In this document: positions 46,764 through 58,664 of the stretch, one piece after another
Layout: each line of letters begins with the position of its first letter
Numbering within the stretch: the stretch's first letter is position 1
Assembly: GCA_028023455.1 (NCBI GenBank)
Contig: JAQFVV010000022.1
Coordinates: 7,955,100-8,019,099, forward strand
Length of the DNA stretch: 64,000 nt
Source of the DNA: Epiperipatus broadwayi
Lineage: Eukaryota; Onychophora; Udeonychophora; Euonychophora; Peripatidae
Reading direction: 5' to 3'
Made by a program: the position numbers and the translations under genes
The notes under the pieces: generated by a model
What the model was told of the DNA's origin: nothing
Databases searched by the model: none
Seen by the model: only the letters and a program-made list of their open reading frames with translations

Positions 46764-48462
46764 AATCTTACTTGTTATTTAAAATTAGGAATTTAAAAAA
46801 CAATATCTATAAGATGCCGAATTGATTTTTCTATTATATTATTATGAATGATTTCATTGTTATGTTTTTTGATGAACAATGTAATTAATCTTTGAATTTA
46901 TTTATAGATTACTTAATTGTCAAAATAATTGCCTGTTTCTCAATATATTTTAAATTTAATTGACTTTTAAAATTAATAGCTTCATTTTCCTCATATAATA
47001 TTTCAGATTTAATTAATTATTACAAGTAATAAACTTAAATATTATATTTAATTTAATTTTTAAATTTTTTTTATAAATATAATATTGCATTACACACAAA
47101 CAAATATATATATATATATCAATTTTTAAAAAAGTGTTTTGTATATTATGTCTATTTTTAATTCATATTTAATAAATTTTATTATATTTGTCTAACACAG
47201 AAGTATAAAAAACCAAAATGCCTCAATATACATATATTGATTCAATCTTGAAGTAGAAGTAGATAGCCTCAAGATACGAGTAATAAAATCTTATCAATAT
47301 ATTTTAGGGTAGATAGGATATCTGCAACTCATGAACTATACATATGATTCTTTATAATTTTTGTCTGGTATCTTTAATATTAAAACTAATTTAAAGCACT
47401 TTCTATATGCCATAAATTAAAATCAATTTATTAATTTTGAATTACAACATTTGTGTGTATTTGTATATATTAATAAAGTTTTAAATCTACATTCAGTATT
47501 CTTTTGATGTTATTTAATCTTAGGTAGAAAGATCAAACTGTGTTTTTGTAAATGTAAAAAGCACAATCTACTAACATAAAGTTAAAAATATTATAGTATA
47601 TAAAAATAAGATATTGGCAAGAAAGGTAGAGAAAATTAACACTTCTTATATTTAAAATTTTGTGGTCCATGAGTGATCAGCAGTATCTCTTGGAGTCTGT
47701 TGCTCAAAAAATGTTGCATATACCTATTTCAAAAATTTCTGAAAAAACACTATCATGCATTGAGGTCACTCAACTTGACTTTTTGAGGATATCGAGCTCT
47801 TATTGTCTTAACATGCAAACAGTACTTATTTGCTGATGCTGGGATACACTATTTTATTTTATAATTTACAATATTCATCTTTTCCCAACATCATTCCTTT
47901 CTTTCCATAATTTTTATCGTTAAACATGTCAATCTTTGCTACTCTTCATCCTAAGCATCTAAGTTTTAGTATCACACATAATTATAAAAGTACTTACATT
48001 TATAATTTATGCACCTGTACTTTACAACTGCTGCATTAACTTTAATTTATTATAGATAAATATGTCAAAACTTTAGTAAGTGTTTGTCTGTGTTAGTAAA
48101 TATTACCATCTGGCTTTAATTTAATTTTTTTTTCTTTAAAGTATTTTGGCATATATTCAAAAATTATAAAGTGCATACAAGTATTTAAAAAACTTCAAAA
48201 TAATTGTTTTATCTTTAAACTTTTAATTTAAAGAAATGTTTAAGCTATGTTTTTAAAAACTTTTTTTGGAAAAAAAAGAAGAAACTAATATATCAAATTA
48301 GTTCAAGTATTTTGCTATCACGAGATCAAGTTATGAAAGAGAAATATTGTTTATTTTATTAACAATAAGTTATTAATTATATTAAATAAAATATATTTTG
48401 TTAAAAATTACTAACATGTATTATCTATTGGGGAAAACGAATTAGTACTTAAGAGTTCTTTA
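46764..48462. other. AT-rich non-coding DNA
   Basis: Short AT run at 47103-47120. No gene or defined element recognised. Confidence 0.5.
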
Positions 48463-48605
48463 AAAAAACTCATAGTTTTTTTTTTCATATGTCAAAGCAT
48501 CGGCCAGGAAGCGAACCTGCGACAATCGTTTGTTTGCTTGCAAGGCTGCTGCGATGATCTCTGCACTGATCTCTCGGCTACCAACGCTTGACAAAAAACT
48601 CATAG
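48463..48605 (-). mobile_element. tRNA-derived SINE, copy 4, with 13-base target duplication
   Basis: Body 48476-48592 is flanked by identical AAAAAACTCATAG at 48463-48475 and 48593-48605. On the minus strand it starts GTCAAGCGTTGG, carries an A-box (TAGCCGAGAG), a longer variable region than the other copies, B-box GGTTCGCTTCC, then GCCGATGCTTTGACATATG and an A-tail. The target duplication and tail show LINE-type retroposition, and the copy fixes the element boundaries for the family. Confidence 0.88.
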
Positions 48606-50599
48606 ATTTAGGGCAAAGAATAACTACTCTACAAGAATGTGAAAGTGTTACATTAATGAACAAACTTTATTTGCAATTTGTAGCAGCAAAAAGAATCAAT
48701 ATTTAGTTGCTCGGGAGGTCAGGTGATGATCAAACATGAAAAATTATAGATTGGTTTAAAAACCTTGACTTTGAACACCCATATGCATGCTATTTAAATT
48801 AATACAATTAGCATATACTGCTTGCTGAGATTGTAGTTTTGCATTTAACATTGCATTATCTTTACTCAGAATGCTGACTTCTATCTTATCTAAGCTTCAG
48901 AAAGAGTGACCAGCAATACTAGAAAATTGATAATAAAACAAGGAAGAACTGTTGTGATCATTGAAACATTCTAAATTTGACAAGATGCAGATTTGTAATA
49001 TTGTCATCCTCCTCCAATTTTGGAACTGAAAATAACTGTTTTAAGCATTGTTCCTAAGATAAATAATTGTGTCTAAGAAAGCTATTGCAAATATACTTTA
49101 TAATGAGATATTATTTTATATAGCACTATGTTTTTATGTAATAGTAATATTAGCAATTAAGCCAATGCACATGCGCTTTAAAGATAAATTATTATAAATG
49201 AATACTCAATTTTTCCAGACACGAGATATAGTATTTTAGAAAGAATGGAATGAATCCATCCATTCTTTCAACCCAAACGTTTATGTATGGGCAAATCTTA
49301 AGTGTGTGGAAATAAGAACGTGAAGGTGTTACACGATCACTTTAAATTACATTTGTTATGTTTGGACAAATTTTTTTTTAAAAATATTTTTATATTTGTC
49401 TATTTTTAATTATGTAGCTGGGGCAACTGTTACTTTGTTTTTTGTTTTTATTTGTACAAGATGTGACAGTATTACAAACACAAAAACATTTTTGTATATG
49501 TTAACACTACTATTGTAAAGCTTTCAGTCTTATTAAGGTGCTTTAAATTTCAATATTACTGGTTGCATATGTTTCTCCAAAATTCTGAAATATATCTTAT
49601 TATGAATCCTATTGTTGTATATTACATCTAACTACTCTGATTATGTGAATGTTTTAACTATATTTAGTGCAGATCAATCAAAAAAATTCATCTCCATGGA
49701 CCACCAAAGATTCTTTAGAAATTATGTATAACTTCATGAATGACTGAATATTAATAGAAAAACAGTGTTCATCTTTAATGGTAATAATTGCATTACATTA
49801 ACAAAGATTTTAACATAGCAGTTTTCTTGTCTAATATTTAATACTATTTAGAGGCATCACTATTGAATTAGAAAAATGTTTCAGTCAAAAATAAAGCCCA
49901 TAAAATTTAAAACAAATTTTATTTCACCTAAAACGCAAATCAAAAATAATTTTGAGAATATTCAACATAACAAAGCATCACATGACTTTCTCTATATATT
50001 TTCAATATATGCAGTAATTAATTTTATTTACTCTACATTAAAGTAATAAATGGATATTTAGTTTGAAGATATGCGTGTATTTTTAGGTAATTCTTGAGTA
50101 AATAAATTCTGTGTATATTATAGAATGTTTTATATATTGTTTTGGTAAGCACATATACATGTTCTATATGCATCTCATTTCAATACTACCAAATTATTCA
50201 CATTGATGTAATAGTTTAAGCAAAACATATTTAATGGCAACACATTTAATAGACTATATTGCACTTCATATAATGTAAATATCCATTGTGATATTAGACT
50301 ATCTCAGGGTTAACATGCCTTTCATATTCACCTAATCTCCAACTATTATTTTAAATTCTGTGATATCAGATAATGAACAATCTCAAGATCTTAATGAAAG
50401 AAATATTTTCTTATTGTTACTGAATTATCCATAATAATTGACATATTTCATGTAGATCTTACTGCATAATATTCAGTGCATTTCCCAATCATTTTAATTG
50501 ATTTTTTTAATCTGTTGACATTCTTTTATACCAAATAACAAGATGATTCAACAATATTTATTCACTAAAAAAACAAAAAGAAATTTGCAAAACCTACTA
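48606..50599. other. AT-rich non-coding DNA
   Basis: A hairpin with an 11-base perfect stem (GAAAGAATGGA / TCCATTCTTTC) and 9-base loop lies at 49239-49269. No gene or terminator context is seen. Confidence 0.45.
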
Positions 50600-50695
50600 A
50601 TTAATATTTACTAAGGCTGTAACCTCAAGAATGTGTGCATAAAAATGCGATAGTAGAGACCTCTACAGGTCTTAACCACAAGCTTACATTTTGGA
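50600..50695 (+). repeat. Family 5 repeat, single copy
   Basis: AGGCTGTAACCTCAAGAA through GACCTCTACAGGTCTTAACC matches both arms of the foldback at 60675-60874. It stands alone here. Confidence 0.7.
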
Positions 50696-51059
50696 AGAAA
50701 AGAGGAGGGAACCCACACTAACTTGGAGTTGAATATGCTAATCACATTCTTATCTCATGCTAATATCTTCATTATTTGAAGTCAATGGAACCAAAATGTA
50801 TCTTAAACTTATTTTTTCACTTTTTGTAAAAAAATATTTATACAGCAAAAAGTTTATATATGCTTTAATAATATTAATATTACAGAATCAGATAATATAA
50901 AATTCTGTTGCATTATGACAACATTAACAATAAATTGGGCTATTATAGAGATGCAAATTGCACTAAATAACAAAATTTACTTAAAAAACAAACACACATT
51001 TCCTAGAGATTATAAGTGTCATCATTATTTTCAGTTATTAATAATGGACTGCAGAATGA
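50696..51059. other. Unassigned DNA
   Basis: Slightly less AT-rich at 50700-50790. Nothing recognised. Confidence 0.45.
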
Positions 51060-53560
51060 AAATCACTCAAAGTTTAATCAAGTTTCTCAATCTATAATTT
51101 CTCCACATCATGCCAACAAACTTTCTTATTTCTTTATTTATCTTAAATATAAACTCTTCATTTTTGGGGATGTAGATTAACACTTCATATGTCCACCTGT
51201 TATCATCTTTTCTTAATTTTTCCAATGATGTTAATGATAATTATTTGTATTCTCTCACTTTTTGCTTTTGATCCCTTCTTATTATTTCCAACATATCTCT
51301 CTTTATACATTGTTCAATAGTCTAAATCTCTCAATTGATCTTCTATTAACTATTCAAATCTCAGATCCACAAATAAAAAATGATAAAAGTTATCTACTAA
51401 AACCTTCTTTTCACACATAAAGACATATTTTTTTAAATATTAAATTAAGATCCAATTCTCTGACTAATTTCATCCATTATGTTTCCATCTGCACTAATAA
51501 TCTGATTAAAAAATACAAATTTGTCAACTTCTTCTAATACATGGTTATCAATCATTACTTTCTTATTTTGAAAATATCTATTGAATATTAGTTTTTTTTC
51601 TTTCATATTTCTCAGCAGTCCTATTTACTGACTCTTATCTGATAATTCTTGTTTTATTTCTTAAAACTCTGAAATATTGTTTATAAAAACAACCATATCA
51701 TTTGAAAAATCTTGATTATTTAAATCACCCTCATGTATTTTTAATCTTTTAGTTTCCCATTTTCATTCACAAAATACTTTTTGTAAAACTGCAATAAAAA
51801 GTTTTATAGATAGGGAATCATTGTATAACCCTTATCAATGTTAATCTTCTAGATGTTACCATATAATATAATCTGCTATTATATGGTGATAAATTCCCCA
51901 GCATATGACAATAATCTGGATTTATGTCTTGATGATCCAAAGTTCTCATTATTGTGGAAATAATTATATATTCAAATGCCTTTTCATAATCTACAAATAC
52001 AAAACATAAATTTGATTCATATCATTGGTCCTTTTTATAATTTCTTTCAATATTTGGATATGTTCTACTGCACTCAAATTATTTTTAAATTTAGCTTGTT
52101 TTCTTTTTAGATGATTTGAACCCAAAGTTTTCTAGACATGAGGGCAATTATCTTAGTAAAGATTTTATATAGCAATGATAAAAGGCTAATAAGTCTGTAA
52201 TTTCTAGTATCTTCATTATCACCTTTCTTAAATATTATTATTATTATTCTTTCAATCACCTATGCATCTTTATCATTTAGATATTTGGTATGCAGTCTTG
52301 CCATATTTATTTTAAGATATCAATAATAATATCATTCATTCCTAAAGCTTTATTTAAAATATAGATTTAATTGCATGTTTCATAATTATAGTTGTTGTCT
52401 TATTCTTTGCTACTATGTAATCTTTGTATAACTCTTCCATATATTTTATGATGTTCTTTAATAATAATTCATTTTTTCTTATTATTGAAATGTAATTAAA
52501 TTCTAAATGCTAGAGAATGCTAAAAATAAAAAAAGCTTCAATGCAGAGATATCTTAAAACTTAAGCTAAGTGCTTTCGATATCTTGGTTACGATATCATT
52601 CAAAACCAAAATGTTGTTTTATACTTTTGACATTTTTATTCTCTTTTTTCACTTTCCAATTCTCAAATATATTTTTTTATGTTATTATTAATTCTTTTTA
52701 GATCATTTTACAGATCTCCAAATATTCAATTTATCATAATTATCAGTTAAAATATTTTTATATTCCTTCTTTCCTTAATACATTCTGTTGTTTCAGTTAA
52801 ATGTGTCAGCTATCCTTATTGCAGCTTTTAGTATAGTATAAGTTATTTTTTTATTGAAGTTCAATTAAGATTCAGTCACTTTCAAAGTCTGTCAATATTT
52901 TAAAATAATTAGCATTTTCTAATTTAAATTCATCCAAATGTTTCTGAAGATTAGAAATATAGCTAGTAATAGTGTCCTTTTTTAGCAAATTTTTATCTCT
53001 CTAGTTTTGCATTGATATGTATCTTCCATCTCATTAATCAATGATCACTTTCTATATAGAGTCTATTAATAACATTTACAATTCTGAAATATATATTATC
53101 TGTTAATCAAAATATAATTTTTTTGAAATACATTATTTTAATGCACATTTACTTGATCTTTCAGTTGTTTTTCAATTATAGCATTAAAGTCTCCCATGAC
53201 AATTTTAAAAAAGTTGTTTGTGTGATTAAAAGCATTTGTATATCTGTATAAAAATTCTCTATTTCTTCATCACAATGAGAACTTATTGGGGCATAAACCT
53301 GAATTATATGCATTTAGAATCTTTTATTAAGTTATTCTACATAATATATTATCAATTTCCATTATGTTGTTTTTCCAATTTTTTATTTATAATAAATCCC
53401 ACTTATTTGTGCTTCCAATATTTGTATCTTCATAATAAAGTAGATATCCACCTTTGAAATCAATTGTCTCTTCATCTTTTTTTCTAACTTGATAAAAACT
53501 TAGTCATATCCCATTTAATATTAGGCAAATACTTCCAATTCATGTAATTTTTTTCACTTA
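51060..53560 (-). pseudogene. RTE-type LINE, endonuclease plus reverse transcriptase remnant (minus)
   Basis: The longest LINE copy, about 2.5 kb. In minus-strand order: AP-like endonuclease with VYAPISSHCDEEIENFY (about 53240-53298) and the GDFNA motif in a shifted frame (about 53181-53199); reverse transcriptase motif A as FVDYEKAF (about 51971-51997); motif C region as SNDMVVFINN (about 51681-51710); C-terminal IRKFVGMMW-like residues at 51090-51140. The enzyme nicks DNA and copies its RNA at the nick (family knowledge). Many stops and frameshifts make it inactive. Confidence 0.75.
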
Positions 53561-53870
53561 TATATAGATAAATAGCTGACATTTCAGTGCAATAATAATA
53601 ATATGAAACCATTTATCTGTGAGAATATTAGAATTAATATATATATATGAAAGTAGCAACACTTAAACAATATCAATAACAATGAACAATCTCTTTTTTG
53701 CAATAAAGATGGATACTCATCTTTATCTATGATCTAAGTGAGATTATTAATTCAAAGAAAGTTTACATAAAGCTCATTAAATAGGCAAAAATATAACATG
53801 TTCTAAGAGCAGACTAACAAATAGTCAATTATAACTTTCAAATTCCACTGAAACTATGTATTACTTAGAC
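53561..53870. other. AT-rich non-coding DNA
   Basis: Nothing recognised. Confidence 0.5.
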
Positions 53871-54745
53871 CAGGGATGCCCAACCCGTAGCTCACGAGTC
53901 ACATGTGGCTCGCGTAACTGTTTAATGTGGCTCGAATTGCACTCTTCAAAAAAATTGATAAAATATTTTATGTTCCTTGATGGCACATGCACACACTAAA
54001 AAATAAACATTTTTACAATACAAACAATAACGATATGCAGTGTCAGGTTTCACATTAAATAAAATATATTTTTCCTGTAATTGTAATTTATATGTATGTT
54101 ACCAAATTTTTAATAAATAAAATGTATTTACATTTTTTTTTTCTTTTTAACATATTACACCATTTTTTTTTTTTTTGCTGTACACGTTTGGTTTGGTGCT
54201 ATATATATATTGTGTTTAGTGCTCTTGTATATATTGTTGTTTTTATCGAGAAAGATCCTTGTAGACGTTTGGTTTGGTGCTGTATATATATATTGTGTTT
54301 AGTGCTGGAAATAGTTTTTATCGAGATAGATCCATGTACACGTATATATTTTGCTGTATATATCGATGTTTAGTGCTGTAAACAGTTGTTTTTATCCGTG
54401 TACACGTATATATTTTGCTGTATATATATATTGATGTTTAGTGCTGTAAATAGTTGTTTTTATCGAGATAGATTCGTGTACACATATATATTTTGCTGTA
54501 TATATTGATGTTTTCATCGAGAAAGATCCGTGTACACGTTATTTTGGCCACATTAGAAACGGCGGATTGATACCAATGTGAATAGGCCATCCCCCTCCCC
54601 CCACCTATCTCCCTACATTGCAGGTTTAGTACCCAAGTACCATGTTTATAAATGTAATATGAAAAATGTAATATATAATTGTGGCTCCCCAAATTTTTTT
54701 AAATTCTCAACTGGCTCGCGTCAAGTTAAAGGTTGGGCATATACA
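53871..54745. mobile_element. Non-autonomous hAT-like DNA transposon
   Basis: The left end CAGGGATGCCCAACCCG and right end AAAGGTTGGGCAT are inverted over ATGCCCAACC. Subterminal GTGGCTCGCG and CTGGCTCGCG blocks recur near both ends. CAGGG-type termini with inverted CCAACC are common in hAT transposons. The last few bases on the right are changed and no 8-base target duplication survives. No transposase. The interior is largely a minisatellite. Confidence 0.55.
54176..54540 (+). repeat. Minisatellite inside the hAT-like element
   Basis: About four imperfect units of roughly 80-100 bases. Each contains GTACACGT, a TATATAT stretch, GATGTTTAGTGCTG or GTGTTTAGTGCT, and TTTTTATCGAGAAAGATCC. Units differ in AT-run length. 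Confidence 0.8.
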
Positions 54746-55734
54746 CTACATGTTGTACACCTACATTTATGCTGCCTATATCTCCTTATTAAAAAAATCT
54801 AAAATATATTGAATTAGTTTTTAAGACAATAATACATGAATTAGATATCAATAGAATAGATGCTGGCAAATTTAATTCATATATAAATACATGTTCTATT
54901 TATTTAAATGATATATAATTCTTTTATATAGCTTTGTTAGTTACTATTTAATAAGTTATTGTTTATTAAAATAAGGATATGGTACCACTTTTGTAAAAAT
55001 TTTCAGTAACTGTCAAAGACAATGGCTAATTAAGAATTCAATTTATTTTTTACTAAATTACAATTCCTAATCTGAGCAACCTCTTTATTCCAGTCAGTTG
55101 TATTACATCATGTTTATTCCTTATTTTCCTTTTAACATTTTTTAAAAATAATAGATATCTTATCCATAATACAGAAGTGGATATCCATAGATGGAGTAGC
55201 AGTAGCACTGGTGTCTGTACTGTGAAACAAATTAAGACAGCATGTCTGTGCCCCTGTATCTTAGGAGCCCATTTGTTTTATGTATATTCACCATTCAAAA
55301 GTATTAATGTGTATGTTATAAATATTAAAAAATATTTTTTTGAAATTTTTTATAGGGCCCCCAAAATTTCAGGTATTTAACTGATCGTTAGAGATTTTGC
55401 TATAATTCGTTACCAGTTTATTAATATTATTTAGGAAATGACAAGTAAAAGAAAATTGTCCGTGACATAGTCTTTATCTTTTTTAAAGTAAATTTTATAC
55501 TTTTAGCAATATTTTTCTATAGAATTTGGAAATAAGTTGCTTTTAATAGAATCTCCTCAAATAATATATTTTGAGGAATACTAGTAGAGAAATGATTTTA
55601 AAGTTTCTAAATACAGTTTTAAGATTTTTTTAAAACCTTTTGTTCATGTTTTTTGAAGTCTTTCAAATAAGGTAAATACAATATATTTAATATATAATGA
55701 GATTTTAGCTTTTTCTATTAATAAATTGTATTAG
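54746..55734. other. AT-rich non-coding DNA
   Basis: A less AT-rich patch at 55170-55275 carries a 67-codon plus-strand frame without recognisable features. Nothing supported. Confidence 0.45.
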
Positions 55735-56345
55735 TCATTCATTAGACTAGAGATTATCCATTTAATGAATAATATTTCAATAGTGTAATTCTCATTATAC
55801 AACTCTTTACAAAGGTGGATTAATTTCTATCTGCTTTTAATACCTTGTGGAGAGATGTAATTATAAACATAACCAAAGATGTGATTCGCGAGATGCACAT
55901 TTCATACTGAAACAGCACTCATCAGTTGGTCCAGACCACATCCTCTTACACATATATTTATTATTGTTCAGTATAGGTAGATAGCCAATTACTACAGCTT
56001 AATTGATAAGTGTCAAATTTACTGCCCTCATAAATTTGACATAAATCACTTAATAGAAATATATTAATCATCTTCATTAGTCATTCATTAGACTTGAGAT
56101 TATCCACTTAATGAATAATATTTCTGTAGTGTTATTCTTATTAAGTGGATAATCTCTAATCTAGTGAATGACTGTTAAAAATTATTAATATACTTTCATT
56201 AAGTGGTTTGTGTAGAATTATACTACAGAAATATTATTCATTAAGTGCTACTCTATTAATATACTTCCGTTAAGTGGTTGAGACATCGATTAAACTATAG
56301 AAATTGGCTATCTATCTATACTGAACAATGATAAATATTATACCT
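55735..56345. mobile_element. Complex inverted-repeat mosaic including family 1 sequence
   Basis: AGATTATCCA with ATTTAATGAATAATATTTC occurs at about 55748, again near 56097, and inverted near 56150 and 56225. TTAAGTGG plus flanks recurs at least four times. A minus-strand family 1 segment with a hammerhead (55881-55990) faces a plus-strand fragment at about 56305-56345 (AAATTGGCTATCTATCTATA). The interval looks like nested foldback insertions. Boundaries are uncertain. Confidence 0.5.
55881..55933 (-). ncRNA. Hammerhead motif, family 1 (stem I lost)
   Basis: Minus strand: CTGATGA, a G-U pair, stem II TGCT/AGTA (one U-G), GAAA, stem III ATGT/GCAT without a loop, and C at the cleavage position. 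The 3' strand of stem I is replaced by TCGCG, so the external helix cannot form. Confidence 0.6.
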
Positions 56346-58433
56346 ATGTACAGAAATTTCTGACTTTATTTAAGGGGAAGCCATTTTGAATCACTTCTTA
56401 CCATCACATTTGTATGTTTCAATTCTTTAGCTTATAATGATTGTTATATACATATTAAATACAATTAAAATAGAGTGTTTACTCACACAGAATTTGATAT
56501 AAAAAAAATCAAATTGAATTAAATTATTTAAATGAATTTTTTTGTAGTTTTCTTAATAAGATTGCTAAACAATCAAAAACATCAGATATTTTTGAAATCG
56601 GCAATAATAAAATATTGCATTTGCATTGTGGAGAATGCTTAGAAGAATATGCTACTATTGTTTTTTTGGTTTTAGTAAAATAGAATTAATTAAATTTCTA
56701 TATGTCAAAATATATTTGTGAATATACTTATTGAATATTTTTAAAAAACCCAACACCTTAGTGATTATAGATTTAGCTAACAATTTTAAATAAAATAAAT
56801 AAAAACTTCTTTATATATACACGCACATCATAATTAATGCATGCAAGTATTTAATCTAACATTTATATCTCTCTGGAAAATGATTACTTATAGGATGTCA
56901 AAATAAGATATGATTCTTTTTAAGTCCTCAAATTCATAAAAACATGTATCTGAATTTTAAATTCATATAAGAGCTTGGTTTAGAAGGGACTTACCTTTAT
57001 TTCTAAGAAAATCTTTAATATAATTATTGTTAGCTACTAGAAAAAGTAATATAACTGTCAGAATTGTACAACCCCCATGAAAATCTGAAGGCAATCCACA
57101 CATGCATTCCACATTTTGACATCACAGAATACCAACTTCTTCTTTTAGGGCCCACTAAGGTCAGGGATAAAACAAGAGATTCTTAACTACTTACCTAAGT
57201 GAGTGATTGCAAATAAAGATTACAAACTGTCAAACATAATGAGGTAACACTATTTATTTATATATACACAACACAAAACACTACATTGACATAACTTTAG
57301 GCACTTAATTTATAACTTTATTTAAGGTAACAAACCTTTCCAAATTTTATTAAATTAATTTACTTTTAATTATGCACAGATATAGTATACGGTACTATAA
57401 AGGTTTAAAATAATTGATATTATTTTAGAATACTATTAACGCTAATTGTTTGAATGGATTCCAATCTACTGCATGCATAGACCCTTAACTGCTCTCTACT
57501 ATCCTCACTGCTGTTCTAATGCTAATTGATACAAGTTTATGAATTAAGACTGATCTTACTAACCAACTGTTATGATCAATTAGATTATGAGATTAACATG
57601 CAATAAGTAATAAAATAATTGCAAAATACTAGGGATTCACATCGTATTACAATAGTTATATAAGAATACACATATGGAAAGATTATATACCTATAGTAGG
57701 AATTAAACTTCTGCAGCATAAATAGCATACAGTAATCAGTAGTCGTATAAATGAATGACATATGGTAGGTCTTGATCAGCTACTGTATATCACTGTTTAA
57801 ACAAAATAATGATTATAAGGGTTCAGAAGTCACAAATAATGTTACAGTCATCTAATAGCACTGCATTACATAAGAATGATAATCAGATGCAACTCATAAT
57901 CTGAATTGATGGATACCAGCTGTACATTCTTACCAATAGTAATAATTCAAATATATGATTAGTTAGCTAAAACTGACATCTATTTAACAGAACCCCAATG
58001 TAGCTTATAAATGTAGAAGGCTTACCTCCCATTCATAACTTTAATAAATTTACCACTTCAACCTGTTATTTATCTTTTAACTAAAGTGTAATGATGATTT
58101 AACTAATACAACTTTTAACGGCATGTTAAGAAATTGCAATTACAAGCTAATTGACTTTTATAAACTATATTACAATTAATCTTGATTAAATTGTGGCATG
58201 ATATTTAAATAGAACAAACTACAATCTCTTATCACACTTTCTCATAAACAGATTAAGTAAATAACTATTCATTACATATTTCATTAGATAGGAGACAATA
58301 ATTAACTAAAGCTCAGTTTATTTATTCTTTCAAAAGTTTAGGTTCATTCTTTAGGGTATTTGCAAAGTTGATTCTTTACTAGGGCTATGGTGGATAAAGG
58401 TTTAAAACACTATTTCACATTCATTATGGATGT
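56346..58433. other. Unassigned DNA, less AT-rich from about 57050
   Basis: 57050-57240 has mixed composition and a 53-codon minus-strand frame without a start. A CACTTAG-GTAAGT donor-like site lies on the minus strand near 57198. If 58434-58664 is a terminal exon, this interval would be its 3' UTR and downstream DNA. No feature is established. Confidence 0.35.
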
Positions 58434-58664
58434 TCAGATATCAATTATGTCTTGGTTTAGCAACTGGTTCTTCCTGAAGCACTGGATATCAGTTTTTTGC
58501 TTTTTAAGGTGAATACATAATGGACACATGTTCAGATGGTTACTTCTGCTCTTAACAGTTTCTTTAACATGACTCAGTGATAGGTCTTTGACCTGCCCTC
58601 TGCTAACTTGACAGAGTGAAGTTGATAATAGCTTCTCTACTCTTGCCTTGTAGTCTTGCTGGAA
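58434..58664 (-). CDS. Candidate terminal exon of an unidentified gene (minus)
   Basis: Directly after an acceptor-like TTTTTATCTGCTAG on the minus strand, a frame stays open for 76 codons to a TGA (58434-58436). An in-frame TAG sits immediately upstream, so the open frame coincides with the acceptor. The translation begins FQQDYKARVEKLL, has a central MCPLCIHLKKQKTD with C-x2-C, then QCFRKNQLL. Base composition is less AT-rich than the flanks. I do not recognise the protein. No upstream exon was identified and chance cannot be excluded in 64 kb. Confidence 0.25.
   Translation of the reverse strand, partial: FQQDYKARVEKLLSTSLCQVSRGQVKDLSLSHVKETVKSRSNHLNMCPLCIHLKKQKTDIQCFRKNQLLNQDIIDI

Noticed and set aside
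49239-49269. Hairpin that might be called a terminator or miRNA precursor
   Set aside because: The stem is only 11 pairs, with no transcription unit or miRNA-like length.
57060-57240. 53-codon minus-strand frame and a strong donor-like CACTTAG-GTAAGT
   Set aside because: No start, no clear acceptor to pair with the donor; such matches arise by chance in tens of kilobases.
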